Below, in pieces: positions 42,931 to 54,690 of a DNA stretch of 64,000 bases (position 1 is its first letter; every line of letters begins with the position of its first letter). Under the pieces are notes generated by a model, which ran no database searches, was not told the origin of the DNA, and saw only the letters and a program-made list of their open reading frames with translations. The translations under genes were made by a program, and so were the position numbers. Origin of the DNA: Allacma fusca (lineage: Eukaryota; Arthropoda; Collembola; Symphypleona; Sminthuridae); assembly GCA_947179485.1 (NCBI GenBank), contig OX359246.1:34699632-34763631 (forward strand). Direction: 5' to 3'.

Positions 42931-43107
42931 CAGGAAACTCTGACTACGCGAGATACCCTTATAAGGGATTTTTGTATATAAGGGATTGGGCATAGCAGTT
43001 CGGTTTCCCGTTTACAAAATGTATAAAAGTATACTTATAAAGGATAATGTGTATAGGGGATAAAATTGGCTAACCCCTTAAGCATCTCTTATAGCGAGAG
43101 TTGACTG
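42931..43107. mobile_element. Possible pogo/Tigger-like MITE, 177 bp
   Basis: The right end reads, inverted, CAGTCAACTCTCGCTATAAG, a pogo/Tigger-style terminus, and the left end CAGGAAACTCTGACTACGCG is similar but diverged. The body has TATAAGGGAT words. The expected TA duplication is seen only on the left. Moderate support. Confidence 0.4.
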
Positions 43108-43262
43108 CATTTTTTGTCTTTAGAAATAATACTTAAAAACACCTTCTTCTGCAATTGGTAGACCTTTATTTTTTAAGTAATGTATCGCTACAATTTTCCA
43201 TTAAAGGGATTAAATTTCCAGTAATAATCCATCATTCTGATCATCTCGATCAGATAACGATT

Positions 43263-45127
43263 TTACTGACGTTTCTTAACACTTGGAGCGCTCGGTTTGG
43301 CAACCAAACGATAAATTTTTCTAAGAATTAGGAACACCATCAGTACTAACAGAAGCACGATGGAGCTCAGGAAAGCAATCACATCCAGGAAATAGTACTC
43401 AATAAAATTCAACTGGCGTGCAGACGACTGAAGATGTTTTGTGCCCTTGTGTCTTATCACATACTCGGCCCAGTACACTGCTTTTTCCAGAGGCGTGATT
43501 GGCTGGTCCCGGAAGTACACCGACATCTCTTTTGCTTTTTGAGTATAGCTGTGAAAGATACATAAACCATTAACGAACAAATTTTTGCAAACAACATTAA
43601 TGTAACTAGTTATCACATTCATGGAATCTAATTGTCTCACCTTGGATCTGTTAGGATCTTATTAATAGCTCCCTCGAGTAACGGTCTATCTAGATCCATT
43701 AACTCTACGACAGTGGCATAACCCTTCATTGAAGCCAGTCGAGCATTGGAATACTGGTCAGCAAAAGCAGGTATTACCACCAGCGGCACTCCATGGTAAA
43801 TAGACTCTTGGGTGCTCATAGCTCCGCCATGTGTTATAAACATCTTTATGTTCGGGTGACCTTAAATAAAATATGTAGAGAGGTTTTTTAAATGTCACAT
43901 CTTTTGGGATCGCATATGCCCCAACACTAAATTAACTATTGCGTATATTTACTCTGTTACCTAAAATATCCTGCTGTGGCAGCCATTTTGATACTTTGAC
44001 ATTTGGTGGTAAGTCATCGAATTGTGCCTCAAATTTCCATAAAACTCGTTGTTTCAGTTTAGAAAATACATCTAAAATTAGCTTCCTTAAATGTTCTGGG
44101 AAGCTCTTTGACTGTGCAATAGAACCCATACTGAAGTAAATGAAACCTTCCTTAGCCCCGGATAAAAATTCGTCCAAATCCTAGAGTACAAAAATGTAAA
44201 AACTTGTTGACATTAATTGTACTGTGCCCCGAATGATTTATTATCTGAATTTAAGATGTCAGTGAAAAATATCGATGTAAAAGAAATGATTACCTTGGGC
44301 AATGGTTTTGAAGGTAGACAGTGCATGCCGGCTACCTCAATCACATCAGGCAGGACTGGTGCGGGTGCATTAATGACGAAATGAGAATTCGAATACACCA
44401 AACTCACATTCTTCTGTATCTCACGGCCTGATGGTAAATCCTGTCCGAGGTACTTCTTGTAAACTTTTTCCATGGCTGGTACGTAATCGTACAGAGAGAA
44501 CAAGGTGAAATGAATATCTAGAAGGGCGTTCTCCATTCTCTCGTAGAAAGTCATTTTATTCACTGACCGGGCGGGGCCCAAGGGAAATGGAACGAAGCTA
44601 GCGGGCAGGCTAGCTCCCGTTAGCTCGTAAATATACGGAAAAGGTACCATTGTATTCAAGTAAATGTAAGGAGCCCCAATCTTGTACAAAACCCCGTCGA
44701 AGCAGTGACCAAAGAAGTAGTTGCTGATTACCAAATCAAACTTCTCATTTATCACTTTCGAGAACTCGGGATGTTGATACACTTTCTCACAGGCCTTCGC
44801 AACGAAACCATAATTCCTGAAAGATAAGGACGAATATTGTCCCACCCTCTTTCGTTCTTCAATTGGGTTCGAGTGGACGTCTCCAAAGAATTCCTCGTAG
44901 CTCAAGGGTACGAATTCCCGAATGGTTTTGGACTCATATTTGGACTTTACAACCGATGCCACAACAACCTCATGACCTCTTTTTGACAGAGCCTCTATAA
45001 ATGGATTGTAAGTTTGCTTCTCACTTTTACTTGTAAGGGGAATTAGAAAGAATATTCTTGCCCCTTCAATTTCAATGAGACTTCCCAAAAGAACTGGGAG
45101 AAGAATACTACAAATTTTGAAGTTCAT
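43263..45127 (-). CDS. UDP-glycosyltransferase C (ER membrane type)
   Basis: The protein has 519 residues in four exons (45127-44294, 44180-43961, 43860-43641, 43548-43263), identical in layout to UGT-A. The signature is FITHGGAMSTQESIY, and the donor-binding box reads FADQYSNA where the others have DQNANA. The tail is KKRQ. Glu36 is at the catalytic His position, and N-Y-F replaces N-F-F in the following loop. The exon 3 region (VVIPAFADQYSN, TVVELMDLDRPLLEG) is more diverged than in UGT-A/B, so acceptor or donor preference may differ. Confidence 0.93.
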
Positions 45128-45182
45128 TTTAAAGGAAAGGTTTTGCTCAAACTAAGTGTGATAGTTTGTTTGAGGCTTTATA

Positions 45183-45195
45183 CATTATATATAGA
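45183..45195 (-). promoter_or_regulatory. Probable TATA box of UGT-C
   Basis: On the minus strand this reads TCTATATATAATG, 57 bp before the start codon, as in UGT-A and UGT-B. UGT-D and UGT-E lack it at this spacing. Confidence 0.6.
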
Positions 45196-45411
45196 ACACC
45201 GGGAGTACATATGTAGATGTCTCGATCCCGAAGGATTTTTTTTATTTTATCAGATTAAAAATGATTCTAATGTTATCTGCTGAGAGCCGAGATAATAACA
45301 ATTGAATGATATAATTATAATTATTGAAGGATTGTGGCTACTCTCGTAATCAGCCACCAGTGTGCACTTTCAACTCGTGATATAAAGATTTGTTAGCCAG
45401 GGATGTCAGTT

Positions 45412-46680
45412 TCCAATTTTGGGATTACAACTTGCAATTAATGATTCGAATGAATTCGAAAACCAAATGAATGTGTAATCGCAATTAATGATTAATTGGC
45501 TTAAAATTACTAATTAATAATCACGTTTAACGATTACTTTAAAGGAGTTAATGCCGAAGATTACGATTAACGATTACTTTAAAAATAATTTTCATCGTTG
45601 ATTACGATTAACGAATATGTTCGAAAATTATTCAATTTTAGACTAAAATTAACTATTATGTTTTAAACAAATATTTAATTATCGATTACAACTAATGATT
45701 ATGTTTAAAAAAAAATGTAACAGTTGAATAAATTTAACGATTATCGTTAAAAAAATTACGTAATTGACGATTGCAGTTATTAACGATTATCTTTTAAATA
45801 ATTATGTCATATTAAAGATTACAATTTAGTAACTAATTTGTAAAAATTTGATAGTGAACGACTAGACTTTCTGAATTTTCAAAGGTTCGAATTATCGAAC
45901 TCGTCGAACTGTAAATGAAACTGCAGCGTTGGCTTAATAAGAACTTAGACATGATGGACGGATATACACAATCACGTTTAAGAATTATTTGGTGTTAATA
46001 AAATTGTTTACTGACAATGAGGACTGAAACACAAAAATGTTGACGAATCCTTAATGGCGATATATACATCAGACCATAGCTACGAATTTGTAGTAAGTAG
46101 CAGCTGAATTTGATATAAAAAATAATAATTGCTTTATATGGTTACGAGTATATTTTATTAAATTATTTGTTAAAAAGTTTATATTGTACAAGGTTTCGGC
46201 TGAGTTCTACTTTCCCGGCCATTCCGTCACAACAGTGTCCCCTGAGGCTATATTTCTGAAATACTTGTTATTACTTGTTTAAGGCAAAACCGACGACGCA
46301 AATGTGTTACATATAATACCAGGAGCTTAAATTAATTTTTACGGCCCATTCGGGTAACAGGATACCAGGCCTAGGTTAGCATGGTTAAATGACGATTACT
46401 CCCGTTTGTGTTGGCCAATTAGAACCAAACAAAATGCAAATCCACTTAAGGCTTATAGTATGTGGCTTTACTGTTAACACAAATATCCGGCGGATACTGT
46501 AACCGTGTAATACAATGCCTGATATTCGTTAATTACAAATTAATTTTTGATAAATTTTCAGTTACGATTACAATTACAAATGACTTCTTGTTGAATTTTC
46601 AATTAAAATTAAAATTAACGATTAATGGTTTAAAATTTAATAATTTATTGACAATTATAAAAGGCTGCCGGAATAGTTCA
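45412..46680. mobile_element. Word-repeat island (ATTAACGATTA), one end seen, with internal insertion
   Basis: The UGT-C 5' flank is interrupted after TTTGTTA by CCAGGGATGTCAG, a hAT-like end. About 400 bp of degenerate ATTAACGATTA words follow, and again at 46,520-46,650. Between them 46,225-46,510 is the inverted relative of 7,000-7,310. No right terminus matching the left was found. Probably a truncated element with a secondary insertion. Confidence 0.5.
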
Positions 46681-46852
46681 GTCCCTTATGTTCTTAAATG
46701 CCTGAATATCCTAGATTTCCCTAACCCTATATATATTGTATATATGTAGTAATGATTGACCAGCCTAGAACCTCCAATAGATTTATTTCCCAACTTACAG
46801 CATTCGCGAGCCTTAGCCTATTACAGGGTCTAGAATCTAGACAGGCGCCCAT
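46680..46852 (-). repeat. Inverted copy of the TAGGC-word repeat
   Basis: On the minus strand this aligns with 970-1,110 (shared words ATAGGCTAAGGCTC and TAGGGTTAGGGAAA). It ends near CATGGGCGCCTGTC, probably the missing other end of that family. Confidence 0.6.
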
Positions 46853-47206
46853 GTTAGCTGTGCATATTTCTTATAGACAATTACATTGCACAATGATTGT
46901 GCAATTATTTTTCATCTTCACGAATGTTATAAAGTTCAACTGAGAACCTTCTTGGAAAATGCACATTCACTGTCAGAGATTCCCTTGTATGTAGGAGCAT
47001 GTTATTTCCTACTGCATTGGTTATCTCCAATTACAAGGATATTTGGCTCACGTCATTACAAACACTGATATTTACCACGTGAGTCTTCCTCTCTCACAAT
47101 CAGTCTAAAAACATGTAATCATAAGAGTCAATTAACTATACTTAATAGGAAAAGTCAGAGAGATAAATAACTAACAACACGCAAATATACGGTCACCTAC
47201 TAACTG
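46853..47206 (-). repeat. UGT-C 5'-flank duplicon, distal part
   Basis: This matches 18,735-19,075 and 10,235-10,865; it is the continuation of the UGT flank beyond the inserted repeats. Confidence 0.7.
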
Positions 47207-47460
47207 GAGTACTTTAAGGCGAGACAATAAGTCCAACACATTGTAACTTATCTGTAGGGGAAATTACAAATGCCCTTGAAAAATCTAACGTCCTTGGAGT
47301 TTATGAAAAGGGTCTCGAAATCAGAATACTGCTGTATGCTGACGATATTGAATTAAATGCCTACTCTGCACATTACCTTTGAACCGAACTAAAAGGCATT
47401 TTATTTACCAGAAAAGACCTGAAAGCCAATGTAGATGAAACGAATCTACGGGTATACATA
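47207..47460 (+). pseudogene. LINE reverse-transcriptase fragment, copy 3
   Basis: The frame reads GEITNALEKSNVLGV and then RILLYADDIELNAY, and after a stop DLKANVDETNLRVYI, the region following the palm. It is homologous to 19,078-19,345 and 10,869-11,110. Confidence 0.8.
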
Positions 47461-47720
47461 CATCAATCTAAGAAGAAAATTAATACTAGTAGATATCCAA
47501 GAGACAGCTACTATAGTTAAACTTACATCAACGAAAAATTTGCTATGGAAGCGGTGAGGAACTAATAAAGAACCTTTACCAATTCTGTAGTGATGAAGTG
47601 GAACGTCGAAGCTAAATTTATGTAAGAGTAAACAGGACAGTAACAATTTAGTTATTATTACAACCTGGATGCATCAAAATTCAAATACCTAACTTAAAAA
47701 CACAAAATTTTACATGTATT
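47461..47720. other. Intergenic DNA, nothing recognised
   Basis: No supported feature. Confidence 0.4.
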
Positions 47721-47880
47721 CAGGGTTATACAAATGAAAATGCCCTGGCCTTTATGCCTCCCTACCTTTTAAGTCCCGAAAATACCGAAAATGTCCTGAA
47801 AATGCTTTTTTTGAGAATGTCCGGGTTTTTGGACTTTTTGTGCAGGTATATTCGGCATTTTGGCAGTGTGACGTCTACAA
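47721..47880. mobile_element. One-ended word island (GAAAATGCCC)
   Basis: Begins CAGGGTTATACAAATGAAAA, like the terminus of a hAT element, and continues in degenerate AAATGCCC/AATGTCC words similar to those in the capsid-gene insertion at 32,425. No second end was found. Confidence 0.4.
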
Positions 47881-48019
47881 CGATGGCATTTAGTGAATCA
47901 GAGGAGATCACAGACGACAGCACCGAATAAAGCAACAGCACCAGTAAGAGTTGGCGCGCGTTTAGTTTGTGAAGCTATCTCCTCTCTCTGATGACTTGAT
48001 TATTACTAGAAAGTTTGAC

Positions 48020-48290
48020 AGGGTCGTTGTAATCCAGTGGCCACCAAGACCTGCATCTGCGCATATGGGGGAGCGTGGGAACCCTTGGGAAAACTACCCT
48101 GAACTATACATTTAAAGAACATGTCCCTGAGGAAGATGTTCTCATGACCCTGTTTATGGATGCGAAGATCATCTTAAACAACCGCCCACTCAATCATGTG
48201 CCCGTGGATCCAGCAGATCCGGAATGTCTAACGCCAAATCATTTTTTGATTGGCAGAAAACTATGCTCAAATGTCCCTGGAAAAACACTT
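48020..48290 (+). mobile_element. BEL/Pao integrase C-terminal scrap (fossil)
   Basis: The frame contains ILNNRPLNHVPVDPADPECL and TPNHFLIGRKLC, the conserved end of BEL/Pao integrase domains. It is a small isolated piece without LTRs, independent of the larger element at the window end. Confidence 0.85.
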
Positions 48291-48408
48291 TCTTCTGCCA
48301 TTGCTACACTTTTATTTTTGAAGTAATGTATCGCTACAATTCTCCATTAAAAGGATAAAATTTCCATTAAAAATCCATCATTCTGCTGATATCGGCCAGA
48401 TAACGATT

Positions 48409-50809
48409 TTATTGACGTTTTTTAACACTTGGAACGCTCGGTTTTGGAACCAAGCGATAAATCCTTCTTAGAATTAGGAACACCGTCAGCACGAGCAGAA
48501 ACACAATGGAGCTCAGGAAAGCAATCACATCCAGGAAATAGTACTCAACGAAATTCAACTGGCGTGCAGACGATTGAAGATGTTTTGTGCCCTTGTGTCT
48601 TATCACATACTCGGCCCAGTACACTGCTTTTTCCAGTGGCGTGATGGGCTGGTCCCGGAAATATACGGATATCTCTTTTGCTTTTTGAGTGTAGCTGTGA
48701 ACGATACGGACATAAATGATGAAAGAACCACATTTTGCAAACAACATTAATGTAACTAGTTATCACATCCATGGAATCTAATTATCTCACCTGGGATCTG
48801 TTAGTATCTTTTTAATGGCTCCCTCGAGCATCGGGCCATCTAGATCCAGTAATTCCAAATCAATGGCATAACCTTTCATTGCAGCAAGTCGAGCATTGGC
48901 GTTCTGGTCAGTAAAAATAGGTATTGCCACCAGGGGCACTCCATGGTAAATAGATTCTTGGGTACTCAAGGCTCCGCCATGTGTTATAAATAACTTTATG
49001 TTTGGGTGACCTTGAAATATGTAGACAGGTTTTGTAATAATTGTACATTAATACATACATTTAATACACACTGTTTTAAAAATAAGTATTTGAGATACAT
49101 TTTGTACTTTGTATCTGTAGTTTGTATGTATGTTTAATTCATAGAAGTATCCTATTTTTTGTATTTTCATGGACTCCATGTATTCGGAATTTTTTAGTTA
49201 GTACTGTCAATGCTTTATAAGGCTTCAATGTATTTTAAAATTTGTAGTTTAGTTGATAATGACAATGGTTTTTATCCTTCCATGGAACTCAAACTTTTCT
49301 CAACTATGTCACTTAAAGCAATTACCATGTATGATCAAACGAAAATAATTATTGCTTTCAAAATAAAAATATGAACAATTTAAAACATACAGGATTTACA
49401 AAAGAATGAACTTAAACACCATTTAAAATGCATTTTGTATATGTCGTATTATTTTTATATTTTGTTTTAAGTTTGTATTTCCTGTTCATGTACTTTGGAC
49501 AGCTCTGATATTTACTGACCTCAACTATGACCTTAAAATATGAGAACAGGTTTTTTAAATGGCACGCATCTATTGGAATCGCATACAATATGCGAACACA
49601 CTAAATTAGTTATTACAAATAATTATTTACTCTGTTACCTAAAATATCCTGCTGTGGCAGCCATTTTGATACTTTAACATTTGGTGGTAAATCATCAAAT
49701 TGAGCCTCAAATTTCCATAAAACTCGTTGTTTCAATTTAGAAAATACTTCTATAAATTGCTTCCTTAAATGTTCCGGGAAGCTTTTTGATTGTACAATAG
49801 ACCCCATGCTGAAGTAAATGAATCCGTCCTTTGCCCCGGATAAAAATTCGTCCAAATCCTAGAATACAAAAATTTAAAAAGACTTGGTGACATTACTTGT
49901 AATGTGATCCTGTCTAATTTATTATCTGAATTTTAAATTGTGAGTGAAAATATCGGTTGTAAAAGAAATTATTACCTTCGGCAAAGGTTTTGCAGGTTGA
50001 CAGTGCATGCCAGCTACTTCAATCACATCCGGCAGGACTGGTGCGGGTGCATTAAGGGCGAAATGAGAATTTGAATAAATCAAACTCACGTTCTTCTGTA
50101 TCTCACGGGATGTGGGCAAATCCTGTCCTAGGTACTTTTTATAAACTTTTTCCAGGGCTGGTGAGTAATCGTGCAATTCGAACCAGGTGTAATGAATATC
50201 TAGAAGGACATTCTCCATTCTCTCGTAAAAAGTCATTTTACTGACCGTCCGGGCTGGACCCAAGGCAAAAGGAACAAAACTTGCTGGAAGGCTTGCTCCC
50301 GTTAGCTCGTAAATATACGGAAGTGGTATCATTGTATTCAAGTAAATGTAAGGAGCCCCAATCTTATACAAAACCCCGTCAAAACAGTGACCAAAGAAAA
50401 AGTTGCTGATGACCAAATCAAACTTCTCATTTATCACTTTCGAGAACTCGGGATGTTCAAAGACTTTCTCGCAGGCATCCACATTGAAATCATAATCCAG
50501 GGAGGCTAGGGTCGGATATTGTCCGATGTTCTTGCGTTCTTCCATCGGGTCAGAGTAGCCATCTCCCAAAAATTCCTCGTAGCTCAAGGGTACGAATTCA
50601 CGAACGGTTTTCGACTCATACTTGGATTTTATAACCGAAGCCACAACCACCTCATGCCCTCTTTTGGACAGAGCGTCTATAAATGGAATATAAGTTTGCT
50701 TCTCACTTTTGCTTGTGAGAGGAATCAGGAAGAATATTCTTGACGCTTCAATTTCAATAAGACTCCCCAAAAGAACTGGGAGAAGAACACTACAAATTTT
50801 GAAGTTCAT
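48409..50809 (-). CDS. UDP-glycosyltransferase D (ER membrane type)
   Basis: The protein has 519 residues in four exons (50809-49976, 49858-49639, 49010-48791, 48694-48409). The signature is FITHGGALSTQESIY with IFTDQNANA, and the tail is KKRQ. Glu36 is at the catalytic His position. Intron 2 is 628 bp instead of about 100 bp because of an insertion flanked by a copied stretch of the exon 3 border. The upstream TATA box of UGT-A to C is not conserved here. Start and frame are fixed by the paralogues. Confidence 0.92.
49035..49527. mobile_element. Insertion in intron 2 of UGT-D
   Basis: About 490 bp absent from the other four UGTs. The insert is rich in TTTGTAT and TTAAAAT words and ends, inverted, with CAGAGCTGTCCAAAGTACAT, a hAT-like terminus. 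It is flanked by 28-bp imperfect direct copies of the intron border (49,007-49,034 and 49,528-49,556) rather than a simple 8-bp repeat. Confidence 0.5.
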
Positions 50810-52127
50810 TTTAAAGGTAATTCGGTTCAGCTCAAATTAAATATAAAATTTCATTTCAGGCTTTAAATCAGGCTTTGTTATAGAACTACAGGAGTATTCG
50901 ATGTTTAGATGCTAAAGGATTTTTTCGTGTAACACGAAACAAATGTACATTTATTTTACTGTTATCTGCTGAGAGCCGAGAGGATAAAATGAGGCTTAAA
51001 TAATTATAATTGAAGTACTGCGGTGTAGCTCATAATCCCCGCACTTTATTCACATGCGTTTCATAGCATAAAGTTTTGTCATGGCTTCACTGAGTATTAA
51101 GTAATCTTCCTATTTTTTTTGCGGGTTAAGGTATAAAATCATCCAAGGTTATTTGGCTGTTTCATAAAAAATGATACATCAATTAAACTGTTCATACACA
51201 TGGAGGATTCTATTTTTTAAAATAATGGTATATCTCATTACCTATACACAATTACATGGATAAGTCACACACTCCAACGGCATACATGAATGCAATTTTG
51301 AGATTTATTTATAGGCAGTAATTCCTTTCGCACGTACATACTCCCGATAAGAAATTATTATCACGTAGCACACAGGTTGCGCACAAAAAACTTTATTCTT
51401 CATGAATGTTATAAAGATACTATAAGACTGAGAATCTGCATGTAAATTAAGTGTACATTCGCGATACGAGACTCGCCCTTATAACAGCATGTACATATGT
51501 GTTCTCCAAGGACAAGACTAATTTGGCAGTCAGTCCCTGTTACCACAATGGTATTTTTCCCTTTAAGAGCATGTCATCAAAATAGTCAAGGTTGCTGTGG
51601 GAGAGATTTCACTTTGTAGTTTAGAGACTTGATTAGACTTCTTTAAAAATATGAAAAAAATACGTAACAATTATTGAATCGTCTGGGTGGGCTGCGTACA
51701 TTTCTGCAGTTCACTTCTGATTCTCAATGTAAGCGTAATTATAATCGCAGGATTAGTAGTATGAATAAATGTGTATTAAATTGGATCAGTAACCTTGATG
51801 TAATTTCATGGGATTCGGAGGTTTAGTCATTCCTTTTTCGTTATTCATATGTAATTACGTGAATTGCAACAATGACTTGGAGTTTGCAGTGAATGTATCA
51901 ACAAATGTTTTTATTTTTTTTATATTGAAATATCTCTTTCTACTATGAAAATACATCTCTCCGATCTAATGTATTTCATGAAATGCTTTTAAAAACTCTG
52001 TAACTGTATGAAGGAAGGTCTTGCTAAGATATTTTATTCTTCGACAAAATCCTCATGAACGAGTCGTATTGTGTTACTCGAATTAAATAATTATTTCGTA
52101 ATAATAAATTACAGAGACATCGACATT
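50810..52127. other. Intergenic DNA between carboxypeptidase and UGT-D
   Basis: The first 400 bp resemble the UGT 5' flank in diverged form (GTTATCTGCTGAGAGCCGAG near 50,960). The rest shows no gene. The copy near 51,850 of ATTACGTGAA..GCAACAAT resembles 10,397-10,430. Confidence 0.5.
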
Positions 52128-54038
52128 TTATTCTACCGGAAGTACTGATCGATGACTAGATGACGCAAATGATTTCCCACTAGTAAATCTGCTGATCATA
52201 TCAAAACTCCATCCGGGCTGGTCCCCAGGCACCAAATGACCCGCATTCCGAACTACAAGTTCTGTTAGTGACCCTGAGTGTTTGACATAACCTGCAATAT
52301 CCTTCCCCACCCTCCAAATTTTCCTCGGAGCTTTTGAAAATTCTGCGGCATTTTTCCATTTCAAACTTCGAATGTAATTATCCATTAGAGGAGTGGCCAC
52401 CACAATATCCAATTGACCCCCGTACAGTAGAATTTTGTAATTTTCCGTGGCATTTAGCAATTCCTCTACCAAGGGCTTTACAGATTTAAAGATATCAGCC
52501 CTCAGGTACTTCTCAACCTTGCCTTCTGTGAATGAATTGGTAAATGAGCCGTTCCCAACATGGATCGAACGTCGGACGTGGTCTTGCTGAACAAAACTGG
52601 AATAATAGTTCATCTCTGGGGGCTCATGGGACAACAAATAATTGTAGTAGCGTTTGAAGCCCGTTTGATTTGTGTAGTAAGAGGGCGTTGTTTCCCAACC
52701 CAGGAATAAGGCGTCCATTACCTTTTGAATTATGTAATATTTAGTAATAAGTTGTAATAATGATACTTAACAAATTATTAACAATCTATACTGGATTCTG
52801 CTGGTCCTTGACTATTTTATCAATTCGAATTATTATAATATTTAAAAATCATACCTGAAACGCCTCCAAGTACTTGTTCTGTTGAATAAATGTCCTTGCA
52901 CGATCCTCCTCCTGATCAAAATATAATTTTGTCTCGTAATCCAAAAATCCTATGTTATGGAGGTAGCTACCGTAACCCAACATAGAAACTGGGTCGGAGA
53001 ATCCAGATCCAATGGCCAATCCTTTCATGTTAATCTTAAAGGGTGGTGTGTGATGATTCTCGTAATGAATTTTGTGGCCCAGTGCTGGTAAATATTTCCC
53101 TATAGAATATAGCATATTATTACATTTTAATTTGTTCATATTTCTAAAATAACTTCCATTGAATAAGCAACAATTTTTTTCCAACCTGCATAAGACTCTC
53201 CGCTTAAATAAAAATCATTCTTGATATAGGAAGGGAACATGAGGAAAAACTGGACTAGGGCAGAGTACAAGTCTCTGGAAACATCATCCTGGTTTTGAGC
53301 ATAGCCTCGATCATCTTGTGTAAAGCTATAACCTTTAATATTAAAAGTAAATATACAATCAGTTAGCATGTATCTCCTGGAGTTTGCGGTACAATTGGGT
53401 TTAAAATCTTTTTATTAAGTTTATATCTGTACCTGTTCCAACGGGGTTGTCAATATACAACACTGAATGAGTCAGTGTCCAAGCCGTATCTCGAAAGTTG
53501 ACATTATTCCCTTCGTCAATGACAAAAGGTCCGTTTTCATTAAATAATCCCAACAATGATGACGCTCCGGGTCCCCCTTGGAGCCAGAGAAGTAAAGGGG
53601 CAGTGTGATGCTGGTACTTCAAATTTATGATAAGCAAAAGTGTTATCACACGTTTTTTTATGAAAATGAATCCATGCCCTGTATTATTAAGGAGTTTTAT
53701 TTTTTCCAGTAAATGTATAATAATAAGAGAAATAAATGAAAACTTACTGCAGACGGGAAGAACCAAAAGAACAAGCTGGAATTATATTTAGGGTTGACAT
53801 TAAAGTAACCACTGTAGCTAATGACATTAGTCAGATTTTTTACTCGACTGAGCTCCCTGGCTTTTTCTATTTCTCCGGCTTCTATAAAAGGAGTGAGAAT
53901 TAATGCGTCCCCTACATCCCTACCCGATGGTCTTTCCAATTGTACAGGCGCCGGATAAATATTGACATGAGATGATACAGTTGAGAATAGAAAAGTGACA
54001 GAGAGGCAGAAACAGAAAATATTGGGGTGTGAGAACAT
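52128..54038 (-). CDS. Serine carboxypeptidase, S10 family (CPVL-like)
   Basis: The protein has 486 residues in five exons (54038-53748, 53616-53433, 53332-53186, 53099-52855, 52721-52128) with GT..AG borders and a joined length exactly in frame. A signal peptide covers about residues 1-23. S10 marks are seen in order: FFWFFPSA, LLLWLQGGPGASS (substrate/oxyanion region), DNPVGTGYSF, GESYAG with nucleophile Ser205, YGGQLD with Asp394, and NAGHLVPGDQP with His451. The triad is intact. The enzyme removes C-terminal residues in lysosome-like compartments or in secretions; vitellogenic carboxypeptidases are close relatives. Several NxT/NxS sites are consistent with secretion. A stray exon 4 copy lies at 38.43 kb. 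Confidence 0.94.
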
Positions 54039-54690
54039 ATTTTCTGTAAAATTATTAAAATATGATTCCGATAGAACTTGATTGAATGCAAATGAAAGCG
54101 TAGTCTGCTACTCCTACTACCATTTACCCCCAGACTCAAATCAACTCCTTCAAAGGAGTCATCTTCAGCCTCATAAATAAGTTCCATACATATAGTGATT
54201 CCGATATGTATTGAAAGTACATATATTACATGGAATAGGGCAACTTTACGTGTAGCGCTATAGTGTTTATTTAGCCAGTGACTGCCAAGGAATGTGGGTG
54301 TAGCTATTCAATGAGATGTCGTGGGCTCACTAAGATCAATTCATTTTGATAGGATGAACATCAATGATTTCTACTTCAGGTCAATGTACATTTGTATTAT
54401 ACAGCACACTTTGTAAAAACATGTTGATAGTTTTTTTTATACTTTACTGAATTATCTGTGGCTGCTATGCCGATATGTTAATTGTTTTTATTGTGTACGG
54501 AACTGGAGCTGGGCGAGTATCATTTCAAAATGCATACATACGTAGCTGGATGCATAACTGGAAAAGCAAAAGTGACTAAATACTTACATATACGGTAAGT
54601 TTCAGACCTACTTCTACCATTGTCACAATCTGTCACCATTATCATTTATACCCAAATCTTCCCATTGTGACTCCATTGTAGAATTTCAAC
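54039..54690. other. Intergenic DNA upstream of the carboxypeptidase
   Basis: This should hold the promoter. A minus-strand frame (54,187-53,912) overlaps the start out of frame and lacks features. No TATA box is convincing. Confidence 0.4.

Noticed and set aside
53912-54187. Minus-strand frame overlapping the carboxypeptidase start
   Set aside because: It is in another frame, has no signal peptide or domain, and the MFSHPNIF start gives a good signal peptide and S10 N-terminus.
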